Of a stretch of 8,209 nt of DNA, positions 1 to 7,500 are shown in pieces. The notes beneath the pieces were generated by a model that was not told the DNA's origin, searched no databases, and saw nothing but the letters and a program-made list of their open reading frames with translations. The stretch spans positions 1 through 8,209 of the forward strand of contig CALXJL010000068.1 in NCBI GenBank assembly GCA_944388615.1, written 5' to 3'. How positions within the stretch are numbered: position 1 is the first letter of the stretch; the number at the start of each line of letters is the position of its first letter. Origin of the DNA: an uncultured Clostridia bacterium. Lineage in GTDB: Bacteria; Bacillota; Clostridia; TANB77; CAG-508. The position numbers and the translations under genes are program-made.

Positions 1-805
1 AATTTGAATTTTCGTTAAATACTTTAGGAATTACATCTTCTAATACTGTAAATACATCTTCTTGTGTAGCAAAACTCATTTCAAAATCCAATTGATAGAA
101 TTCTCCTGGAGCTCTATCTGCTCTTGGATCTTCATCTCTAAAGCATGGAGCTATTTGATAATATTTATCAAATCCAGATACCATAAGTAATTGTTTAAAT
201 TGTTGTGGTGCTTGAGGAAGAGCATAAAATTCCCCTGGATGAAGTCTACTTGGTACTAAAAAATCCCTTGCTCCTTCTGGAGATGAATTTGCAAGTATAG
301 GTGTTTGTATTTCGCAAAAACCAAGTTCATCCATCCTATTTCTTATTGTTTTCATTATTTTTGAACGAAGTAAAATATTATTGTGGATTTTTTCATTTCT
401 TAAATCTAAATATCTATATTCTAGTCTTAAATCTTCTCTTACAGATTCGATATCTGCTTTTTCTGAATTTATTTCAAATGGTAAAACATTTTTACATTTT
501 CCAAGCAATTCTATATTTTTTGCTTCTATTTCTATTTCACCTGTTGGAATTTTATTATTTTTATTTGAACGTTCTACAACAGTACCAGAAACACAAATAA
601 CACATTCTGTTACCAAATTATCAGATTGCTCTTTCATATCTTCAGATATAACTATTTGAGTAATACCATATTGATCCCTTAAATCTATAAATTTCATCCC
701 ACCAAGATTTCTTATTCTTTGTATCCATCCCGAAAGTTTTACTGTTTCATTTACATTTGATATATTTAATTCTCCACATGTGTGTGTTCTATATTTTGTG
801 TGCAT
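1..805 (-). CDS. aspS: Aspartyl-tRNA synthetase, N-terminal 268 residues (runs off the left edge)
   Basis: This cytoplasmic class II synthetase charges tRNA-Asp with aspartate. The frame is open from the ATG at 805 to the window edge with no stop. An N-terminal OB-fold anticodon-binding domain covers about residues 1-105 (GWIQRIRNLGG, FIDLRDQYGITQIV). The linker YRYLDLR follows at 130-136. The catalytic core then shows the flipping loop SSPEGARDFLVPSR (174-187), FYALPQAPQQFKQLLMVSGF (193-212) and motif 2 CFRDED (221-226). Motif 3 lies outside the window. The start is fixed by AGGAGG nine nucleotides upstream and a promoter behind it. The block APCFRDEDPRADRAPGEFYQLDFEMSF-type (219-245, including APGEFYQLDFE) differs from the E. 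coli pattern (RADRQPEFTQID). From memory it resembles the alphaproteobacterial AspRS subgroup. Leu34 and Lys82 occupy the positions that, as I recall, mark discriminating AspRS. The identity is secure; the subgroup and specificity are inference. Confidence 0.97.
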   Translation of the reverse strand, partial: MHTKYRTHTCGELNISNVNETVKLSGWIQRIRNLGGMKFIDLRDQYGITQIVISEDMKEQSDNLVTECVICVSGTVVERSNKNNKIPTGEIEIEAKNIELLGKCKNVLPFEINSEKADIESVREDLRLEYRYLDLRNEKIHNNILLRSKIMKTIRNRMDELGFCEIQTPILANSSPEGARDFLVPSRLHPGEFYALPQAPQQFKQLLMVSGFDKYYQIAPCFRDEDPRADRAPGEFYQLDFEMSFATQEDVFTVLEDVIPKVFNENSN

Positions 806-845
806 TTTATCTTTCCTCCTCTTTCTTCTCTAATTTTTAGTCATT

Positions 846-874
846 ATTATATATAGTGTTTATATATAAATCAA
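846..874 (-). promoter_or_regulatory. Sigma-A type promoter for aspS
   Basis: Read on the minus strand, TTGATT (869-874) and a perfect TATAAT (846-851) are separated by 17 nt. This predicts a transcript start near 839 and a leader of about 34 nt that carries AGGAGG at 815-820. The leader is too short for a T-box, so aspS is apparently not controlled by tRNA-responsive antitermination here. Because the region is extremely AT-rich, chance -10 matches are common. The full -10 match, the correct spacing and the location directly before a housekeeping gene make this one credible. Confidence 0.6.
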
Positions 875-908
875 TATAAAATATTCTTATTTAACTATTA
901 AAATAAAT

Positions 909-1226
909 TCAAGAATAACTTTCTTTTTTCAATTTTTCTTCTGCTATTATATCTTCCTTAAATTTTTTATTTATTATTTCTTTTTCCTTATCTGTAGCTA
1001 GGTAATTAAAAAAAATATATGCTAGAATTATTTTTGTCTCTCTTAAAACTTTCTGCTTTTTTATTTCTTTTGTATTATCTAACTTAAAATTATAATTTTT
1101 ATCTTTTTTATTATTTATCATTTCAAGAAATTTAGGATCAATTTTTTTCACCTCTTCAGATGGCATATGATTTAAAATTTCTTGTATCTCTACATATGCT
1201 TTCAGATAATTACTCTCTTTTATCAT
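909..1226 (-). CDS. Small uncharacterised helical protein, last gene of the amidoligase cassette (105 aa)
   Basis: No function is recognised. The product is short, strongly charged (rich in Lys and Glu) and looks mostly helical, with no signal peptide. One hydrophobic stretch, IILAYIFFNYLA (about residues 86-97 of the lysine-rich C-terminal half by eye), reads better as a buried helix than as a membrane span because it is only about 12 residues long. The pattern NYLKAYVEIQEILNHMP, then KDKNYNF, then ETKIILA recalls a small uncharacterised protein family I have seen in Clostridia genomes; this is memory and unverified. Its ATG shares ATGA with the stop of the upstream gene, so the two are translationally coupled. 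A weak AAAGGA lies about 11 nt upstream, inside that gene. Being the cassette's final gene, it is followed by about 100 nt with no GC-rich terminator before aspS. Confidence 0.8.
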   Translation of the reverse strand: MIKESNYLKAYVEIQEILNHMPSEEVKKIDPKFLEMINNKKDKNYNFKLDNTKEIKKQKVLRETKIILAYIFFNYLATDKEKEIINKKFKEDIIAEEKLKKESYS

Positions 1227-1642
1227 TTACTATCATATCCTTTACAAAATAATAATTGTTTTAAAATTTGTTTAGCGAATTTATTTACCACTATATACTT
1301 TTTCGTGAATTTTGATTTATCTAGGCTATTTGTAAAAATATTCGAGTCTACCCTTTCTAATAAAATTATATTATTAGCAGTTAGTAAAGATAATATATAT
1401 GTTCTTTCATTTAATAATATAAATTTATTATCTATTTTTGCACTCTTCTCTATTTGAGCTGAATCAAGTATTTCCATATTATTATTTAAAGAGTTGGCTA
1501 TTGCTTTCTTTTTTAGAATCTGTTGTCTATCTTTTTCACATAATTCATAGTATTGTTCACTAATTAATTTTTTTACTACTTCGCTTTCTGTATCATATTG
1601 ATATTGTTTACCATTTTCTATTATAATTATTTTTTTTAACAT
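1223..1642 (-). CDS. Uncharacterised 139-residue protein, third gene of the amidoligase cassette
   Basis: I do not recognise this family. The protein begins MLKKIIIIENGKQYQYD, which looks like a beta-strand and turn. A charged helical middle part follows (EVVKKLISEQYYELCEKDR), then strand-rich segments (KFILLNERTYILSLL, NNIILLERVD, KYIVVNKFAKQILKQLLF). No signal peptide or transmembrane segment is convincing, so it is probably a small soluble alpha/beta protein. The frame is open further upstream to an ATG at 1687. I chose the ATG at 1642 because GAGGAG (1649-1654) sits about six nucleotides before it and because the longer form would overlap the amidoligase gene by 32 nt. With this start the gap after the amidoligase stop is 13 nt. 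The gene ends in an ATGA overlap with the next gene, so it belongs to one transcription unit with both neighbours. Confidence 0.8.
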   Translation of the reverse strand: MLKKIIIIENGKQYQYDTESEVVKKLISEQYYELCEKDRQQILKKKAIANSLNNNMEILDSAQIEKSAKIDNKFILLNERTYILSLLTANNIILLERVDSNIFTNSLDKSKFTKKYIVVNKFAKQILKQLLFCKGYDSK

Positions 1643-1655
1643 AAAATCTCCTCTT

Positions 1656-2828
1656 TTATTCATTCTCTCTAATTGTATGTTTTTCATTTTCTAATTCATT
1701 TTCTATTATTTGACTTACTCGTAAATATTCTTCACCTGTTACTCGTTCTTGTCCATAAAAGGCTATCTTACCTATTTGGTTTCTAGTTATACTTATAGGA
1801 TTTACATTTTCAACTATATTTTTACCTTTCAATAATTTCCTATTTGTTTTATATCGATTTAGATATATATATTGTTCATCAGGAGCTATAACCAGATCCA
1901 TTAAAGCTTTTAATTTTTCATTTTCATATATTGGCTTATTTTCAATGGTTTTAATTCTTTTAAAAGCTTGAAATTTTTTTACTTCTTGATCTGTTAACTC
2001 TTGTCCACTTTCCATTTTTTCTTCTATTACTGACAATTCTTGTGCCGCTTGTACTATTCCACCAAATAAGTTTATATTTTCTATCCATGTATCTGGATTT
2101 ATTGTTCCATTTGGTGTACGAAACTCTATTGTATCTTTTTCACTATCTCCTAAATTACAAAAGTTAATTCCTGAATATCTCGGTTCACTAAAAGGCTCAA
2201 TTTCTGATTCTTGTATAACTTTTAGTTCTTTACAGAATTCATCTAAATCTTCTTCATCTTCTAAGTCAACTTCTCCTTTTTCTAAAACTAATTCTATTTT
2301 CGGGGAAAATGGTTGTGCCCAATCAATAATTCTTTCTCTTATTTTCTCTCCTTCTCTATTACTTATTATATACAAAATATTTTCAGTATTAGCCCATATT
2401 TCTATTAAATTCTTCCACGCATTTATATTGGTAAGATAATCCGCACCTATATGTATATGCCCTCCACATCTTTTACTACATATTTGATCACAATAATTCA
2501 GAATTTCGCATATCTCATATATTTCATTTTCTTTATGTTCTTCACTTTTTATTATTGGTGAAACAACTTCCACTCCATGATATAGGCAAAATTCCTCTTT
2601 ACTCTGCCAATTATCCTTTAATTTTTGCATATGCTTTATATCTCTTGAATATTTTCCTTCTGATTCTATTTCTATACCAATAGTTATCCCATCAGGAAGA
2701 TTTATCTTTTTGCAATCTTTTATATTTCCAATAACACCATCTTCAACTAACTTTTTTATATATTGTACATCATCAACATCTACCAATATATCTTTTATAT
2801 TTTGTATACTAAAACCGTATCTTCTCAT
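1656..2828 (-). CDS. Amidoligase-family enzyme (Amidoligase_2, COOH-NH2 ligase of glutamine-synthetase-like fold)
   Basis: The protein has 390 residues. Motifs of the predicted ATP-dependent amide-bond-forming ligases occur in family order: GIEIE (51-55, likely metal-binding acids), HGVEVVSPI (84-92), CGGHIHIG (121-128, paired His), RYSGINFCNL (217-226) and TIEFRTPNGTIN (233-244, with Glu235 and Arg237). All expected polar residues are present, so it looks active. An acidic stretch lies at 186-198, and a helical and basic tail follows 270. Known for the family: amide ligation between a carboxylate and an amine, often predicted to act on peptides or proteins; few members have been tested. The true substrate cannot be read from sequence. 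Residues 1-38 are not part of the enzyme; they continue the 30-residue repeat array of the upstream gene. The ATG overlaps that gene by 20 nt, and no SD precedes it, so translation must be coupled or the two genes were once one. Confidence 0.85.
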   Translation of the reverse strand: MRRYGFSIQNIKDILVDVDDVQYIKKLVEDGVIGNIKDCKKINLPDGITIGIEIESEGKYSRDIKHMQKLKDNWQSKEEFCLYHGVEVVSPIIKSEEHKENEIYEICEILNYCDQICSKRCGGHIHIGADYLTNINAWKNLIEIWANTENILYIISNREGEKIRERIIDWAQPFSPKIELVLEKGEVDLEDEEDLDEFCKELKVIQESEIEPFSEPRYSGINFCNLGDSEKDTIEFRTPNGTINPDTWIENINLFGGIVQAAQELSVIEEKMESGQELTDQEVKKFQAFKRIKTIENKPIYENEKLKALMDLVIAPDEQYIYLNRYKTNRKLLKGKNIVENVNPISITRNQIGKIAFYGQERVTGEEYLRVSQIIENELENEKHTIRENE

Positions 2829-3231
2829 AAGTCAATAAGTTTCTCAATATTTCTTTTACAAATTTTTTATCCTCTATTTTTAATAAGATTTCCTTAATGT
2901 CATTTGCTACAAGACCATAATCTTCTCTATTTTTTATAATCATTTTTATATATTCTGTATCATGTGTATTAATGATTAATTTTCTTAAATCCATAGGTGT
3001 AAATCCGTATTTTCTCCTGTTTTTTATACTTTTTTTAATAAATTCAACATCTTTTGTATCTAATATAAAACTCACAATTTCAAATGTTGTAAATTGTTTG
3101 TCTTCATTTATAACTTTTTCTATTTCATCATTACTTTCTAAAGCTCTTACTAATCTATTCACATCGAATATGCTAAAATTATATTCTTTACGATCTTTTA
3201 TCTTTTCTTTTATATATTCAATATTTTTTGT
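2730..3231 (-). repeat. Array of about six 30-residue coding repeats crossing a gene boundary
   Basis: Six protein-level repeat units can be aligned. The best three begin TKDVEFIKKSIKNR, THDTEYIKMIIKNR and IEDKKFVKEILRN and continue with RKYGF, EDYGL and MRRYGF respectively. Two units are exactly 30 residues (nt 3057-2878), a first one is 30 residues (3231-3142) and one is degenerate at 28. The unit spanning the gene junction (2877-2778) measures 100 nt instead of 90. A sixth, partial unit (VDDVQYIKKLVEDG) lies inside the amidoligase gene. The array is recognisable only at protein level, so it is an old duplication rather than a recent DNA tandem. Confidence 0.8.
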
Positions 3232-3627
3232 ATAAACAATTAAGTCAACAATTGCACTAGTATTTAAACTTAATTCAGATATACATTCTTCAGCAAAATC
3301 AACATTATTTAATAAAAATTCCCTTGGTATATAATCTCCTTTAGTTTCCTTAATAATTAGCTTGTGTAACTGCGGATTTGAATTCAATATTTCATCTGAA
3401 ATATTGAAAATATTACTAATATTTTCACTAATCAATATGATACTTTGAATTGATTCATGTTCTTGAATTACGTCTTTTGGAATAAATTTTATCACTTTCT
3501 TATCCTTTACAATTGCTTCCAAACATATCTCTGGATTTTCTCTCAATACTTGCTCTGGTATTTTTTTTATACATTTTGGGCTCTTCTTTACCTTATCTAT
3601 ATAATATTTAATTAGCATATCTTTCAT
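2809..3627 (-). CDS. Helical-repeat protein (DUF4116-like repeats plus 30-residue repeats), first gene of the cassette
   Basis: The product has 272 residues, with no signal peptide or membrane span, and is made almost wholly of helical repeats. Residues about 15-120 hold irregular units of the style SPKCIKKIPEQVLRENPEIC and KKVIKFIPKDVIQEHESI, which resemble DUF4116 repeats. From residue 133 a second, regular repeat takes over with consensus D-x-x-(Y/F)-I-K-x-x-I-K-(N/D)-R-x-x-Y-G-(F/L)-x-x-x-D-(L/I). The units are 133-162, a degenerate 163-190, 191-220, 221-250 and an incomplete one from 251. That last unit is cut off by a frame change ending LLTYEKIRF and is completed in the amidoligase gene. 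Such solenoids usually bind proteins or peptides, so a partner-recognition role is inferred. The start at 3627 follows AGGTGA by five nucleotides. The gene may be the amputated N-terminal part of a larger enzyme. Confidence 0.85.
   Translation of the reverse strand: MKDMLIKYYIDKVKKSPKCIKKIPEQVLRENPEICLEAIVKDKKVIKFIPKDVIQEHESIQSIILISENISNIFNISDEILNSNPQLHKLIIKETKGDYIPREFLLNNVDFAEECISELSLNTSAIVDLIVYTKNIEYIKEKIKDRKEYNFSIFDVNRLVRALESNDEIEKVINEDKQFTTFEIVSFILDTKDVEFIKKSIKNRRKYGFTPMDLRKLIINTHDTEYIKMIIKNREDYGLVANDIKEILLKIEDKKFVKEILRNLLTYEKIRF
2829..2838 (-). other. 10-nt excess at the gene junction (putative frameshifting indel)
   Basis: These ten nucleotides (TTATTGACTT on the coding strand) separate the codon for the conserved Asn of the fifth repeat from the ATG of the amidoligase. 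Without them the coding strand reads Arg-Asn-Met-Arg-Arg-Tyr-Gly-Phe in one frame. That gives a 30-residue repeat matching its neighbours and fuses the two genes. Deleting a single T of the TT just before the ATG would also fuse the frames, with three extra residues. No homopolymer run is present, although ACTTAT occurs twice, eight nucleotides apart, which could favour slippage. That this is an indel is inference; the length difference is directly seen. Confidence 0.5.
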
Positions 3628-3705
3628 TTATATCACCTTACCATATAATAAGATTTTAAACATTCCTTTTCCTCTAATGCTTTTTTGAATATTTACTACT
3701 TTTTA
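3628..3705 (-). other. Intergenic region between the methyltransferase and the cassette
   Basis: These 78 nt contain no hairpin followed by a T tract, so no intrinsic terminator separates the housekeeping genes from the cassette. A possible weak promoter is TTGACT (within the last codons of the methyltransferase), 17 nt, then TATTCA; the -10 match is poor. The only clear signal is the SD AGGTGA just before the repeat-protein gene. Read-through from mfd is the simplest explanation for expression. Confidence 0.45.
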
Positions 3706-4497
3706 TTACTTAGTCAATTTTTTTCTCACATATTCATATATTAATATTCCTGTTGCAACTGATGCATTAAGACTTTCCGTTTTTCCTAGCATTGGTATTT
3801 TCATTTTTATGTCTGCCATATTCATAACCTCTTCTGAAACTCCATTTGCCTCATTTCCTATAACTATCGCAATTTTACTAAAATCTACATCATATACACT
3901 TTTATCTGTTTGTAATGATGTTGCAGCAACTTTGAATTTATGTTTTTTTATTTCTTTTATTGTTTTTATAATATCATCACTTTCTATAACATTTACTCTA
4001 AATGTTGCACCCATTGTTGAACGAATGACTTTTGAATTATATGCATCAACAGTTTTGTTTGTAACTATAACTTGTTTTAGATTAGCACTATCTATTGTTC
4101 TTAAAATTGTACCAAAATTACCCGGATCTTGTATTCCGTCTAATATAATAATTAATTCTTCACTATAATTAATATCTTTTATATTAGATTTTTTATTTAT
4201 TACTGCTAATATTCCCTGAGGAACCATTACATCTGTTAAAGTAGAAAATACTTTTTCAGAAACATATATACAATCATATTTTGCTATTTCATATAATAAC
4301 TTTGAATTAAGATTTTCTTCACTCATACAATCTTCACATATTACTATTTTATCAATATCCATATTCTCATTTATTGCTTCCTCTATTAATTTTAACCCTT
4401 CTATTATATACTTATTTTCTTTATTTCTGTATTTCTTCTCTTTTAATTTTTTTATGTTTTTTATAATTTCATTATCTTTACTTGTTATTATATTCAT
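3706..4497 (-). CDS. TrmH/SpoU-family RNA 2'-O-methyltransferase
   Basis: The product is 263 residues, the usual length for bacterial SPOUT enzymes of the YsgA/RlmB group. These transfer a methyl group from S-adenosylmethionine to a ribose 2'-OH in rRNA, usually 23S. The N-terminal substrate-binding domain (about 1-105) begins with the typical ITSKDNEIIKNIKKLKEKKY and YIIEGLKLIEEA. The C-terminal knotted domain shows motif 1 DGIQDPGNFGTILRT (120-134, with Asn127 and Arg133), motif 2 IVIGNEANGVSEE (211-223, with Glu216) and motif 3 IPMLGKTESLNASVA (234-248). All three are intact, so it should be active. The exact nucleotide modified cannot be inferred, so no symbol is given. The ATG follows AAAGGA at a rather long distance of about 12 nt. 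The gene lies 28 nt after mfd with no terminator between them, so it is probably co-transcribed with it. Confidence 0.93.
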   Translation of the reverse strand: MNIITSKDNEIIKNIKKLKEKKYRNKENKYIIEGLKLIEEAINENMDIDKIVICEDCMSEENLNSKLLYEIAKYDCIYVSEKVFSTLTDVMVPQGILAVINKKSNIKDINYSEELIIILDGIQDPGNFGTILRTIDSANLKQVIVTNKTVDAYNSKVIRSTMGATFRVNVIESDDIIKTIKEIKKHKFKVAATSLQTDKSVYDVDFSKIAIVIGNEANGVSEEVMNMADIKMKIPMLGKTESLNASVATGILIYEYVRKKLTK

Positions 4498-4525
4498 AAA
4501 AACTTCTTTTCCTTTCCAGAAAATT

Positions 4526-7500
4526 CTATTTTAAATTATTAGATATATAATCCTTAATTTCATTTAATACTTGTTTGTCATTTTTATATTTCATAATTAA
4601 TGTTATATATGGTTCTTTACCTGTGGAAAACTTTAATCTTGTTCCATATACTTTCCACAATTTTTCAAATATCTGTGGATCAAATTTTTGTTTATCATAT
4701 AAAAACACAATTCCATCTTTTTTTTGTAATACTTTAATTATGTTGCTTTTTTTACATCCTTCTTTTATTCTTGCGATATCTAGCAAGTTTTCTATTTCTC
4801 TTGGAATCTCTCCATATCTATCTATTATTTCATCAATTGTATTTTGTATATCTTCTTCTGTTCTACAAAGAGCAATATCTTGATAAATTTCAATCTTTTG
4901 ACTTCCGTCTTCTATAAATTCATCAGGGATATAGCTTGACACATTAATATCTATTTGTACATCTACTTCTTCTTGTACTTCTATACCCTGCATTTCCTTT
5001 AATACTTCATCTAAAAGTTGGCAATAAGTATCATATCCTACTTGTTCTAGATGTCCATGTTGAACCTCACCAAGCAAACTTCCTGCTCCTCTAATTTCTA
5101 AATCTCTCATTGCAATTTTAAATCCTGATCCAAACTCTGTAAATTCTTTTATTGCTTTTAATCTCTTATCCGCTACTTCTGATAGTATTTTGTCCCTTTT
5201 ATACATAATATATGCATATGCCTGTTTATCCGATCTTCCTACTCTTCCCCTTATTTGATATAATTGTGCTAAACCAAGTCTATCTGCATTTTCAACTATT
5301 ATTGTATTAGCATTTGGAATATCTATTCCAGATTCTAATATTGTTGTACATACTAATACATTGATCCTACCTTTTATAAAATCATTCATTATATCTTCTA
5401 TCTGACTTCCAGTCATTTGACCATGAGCAAATGCAACTTTTGCTTCAGGTATTAATTCTTCAATTTGCTGTGCTTTTTTCTCTATATTTTCTACATTATT
5501 AAATAAATAAAATGCCTGACCATTTCTTTCTATTTCTTTTGTAATAGCTTCTTTTACTACTTCTTCATCATATTCTAATACATAAGTTTGTACAGGTTTT
5601 CTATTTTGAGGTGGTTCATATATAACAGACATATCTCTTACTCCAACAACAGACATATGAAGTGTTCTAGGTATTGGAGTTGCTGTCATTGTTAGTACAT
5701 CTATACTTGATTTTAGTTGTTTGATTTTTTCTTTTGCTTTAACTCCAAATCTATGTTCTTCGTCTATTATTAATAATCCTAAATCTTTAAATTCAACATC
5801 TTTGCTTAATATTCTATGTGTTCCTATTATTATATCAATTTCCCCTAATTTTAATTTTTTAACAATTTCAGTTTGCTGTTTTTTGGTTTTAAATCTATTT
5901 AAAAGTTCTACTCTTATTGGAAATTCTTTCATTCTATCTTTAAATGATTGATATTGTTGATCTGCCAAAACTGTAGTAGGAACTAGATATGCTACTTGTT
6001 TTTGATCCATTACAGCTTTAAAAGCTGCTCTTATGGCTACTTCTGTTTTTCCATAACCAACATCACCACATAATAATCTATCCATTGGCTTAGCTTCTTC
6101 CATATCTTTTTTTGTTTCTTCTATGCATCTTAATTGATCTTCAGTCTCTACATATGGAAAACTATCTTCAAATTGCTTTTGCCAAGGAGTATCTTTAGAA
6201 TAAGCAAATCCTTTTATTTTCTGTCTTTTAGCATATAATTCTATTAGTTCTTTTGCAACTGTTTGTAAGTTTTTCTTTACTCTATTTTTCGTATTTGTCC
6301 ATTCTTTACTTCCTAATCTATTTAGTTTTACTCCCTCTTCAGCTCCAACATATTTTCTAACACTATCTAAATTATTTGTTGGAACATATAAAATATCATC
6401 ATTAATATATTTAATTTTAATATAGTCTTTTGTAACTTTATCTGCTGTAATTGTATTCACTCCAATAAATTGTCCAATTCCATGAGTTTTATGAACTACA
6501 TAATCTCCAATTTTCAAGTCCGCATATACAATTTTTTCAGATTGTTTAAAAGTATTATTTGATTTTCTTCTTCTTTTAACATCTGCTCCAAATAATTCTT
6601 CACCTGAAATAACTAATAGCTCTGTATCATATAATTCAAATCCCGAACTAAAAATTCCGTCTGTTACTATTACTTTTCCATTTTCTAATTCTAATGATGA
6701 ATTTTTAATATAATTATTTATTATTCCTTTTTCATTTAATAAATTGCAAAATTTTACTCCTTGATCTTCATTTCCTGCAAAAATTGCTATCTGTTTATTT
6801 TCTTTTATTTTTTGTTTTATCTCATCTATTAAAAGTTCTATTTCACTTTTAAAATATTTTACTTCTCTATATCTAAAATTGTATATATCTTCTGTTTTTA
6901 TCTTTTTGAAATCTTCTGAAACATATTGTAAATCCATTTTTTCATATAATATTTTACAATTTTCTTTATATTCATTACCAAATTTACTAATATTTAGTAT
7001 ACTTTCTGGTATGAATTTTTCCTTTTCTGCCAGCATTTTTATCAAATTATTATTTTCTCTAATTATGTTTTTTCGTCTATCCTCTATCTTTTTTATTTCC
7101 TCAAAAGTAATTATATAATCATCAATTATATAATCTAAGAAGTTTGACTGTTTGCTATAAAATTGATTAAAGTATTTATCTACCTTACTTATATAATCTC
7201 CAGATTTAATTAATTCTAAATCTTCATTTATACCACTAAATATTTTATCAAAATATTCTTTATTAAATACTTTTTCGTTAATTCCTTCTTCAAACTCATT
7301 ATTTAATATATTATTTTTGACTTCTATATTAGTAACATTTTTCTTAATATTGTTACATACAGTATCTAAATCTTTTTCTAAAATAAATTCATGGGCTGGG
7401 TAAATAGATATTTCTTCTTCCATTTTATAAGATCTTTGGGATAATATCTTAAATTTTCTTATTGAATCAATCTCATCTCCCCATAATTCTAATCTAATTC

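Noticed and set aside
301..659. Plus-strand open frames within aspS
   Set aside because: They are antisense shadows of a clearly conserved gene, low in complexity and hydrophobic because they mirror AT-rich codons.
806..908. T-box or other riboswitch before aspS
   Set aside because: The gap is about 100 nt, the predicted leader only about 34 nt, and no T-box motif or terminator hairpin is visible.
1643..1687. Longer start (ATG at 1687) for the 139-residue protein
   Set aside because: It would overlap the amidoligase gene by 32 nt and has no good SD, while GAGGAG sits ideally before the ATG at 1642.
2829..2880. Programmed -1 frameshift slippery heptamer at the repeat-amidoligase junction
   Set aside because: The shift needed is +1 (or -2), and the A-rich run GATAAAAAATTT does not give an X XXY YYZ heptamer in the zero frame; no stimulatory hairpin is visible.
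3809..4168. Plus-strand open frame opposite the methyltransferase
   Set aside because: It lies antisense to SPOUT motifs, has no SD and shows no recognisable protein features.
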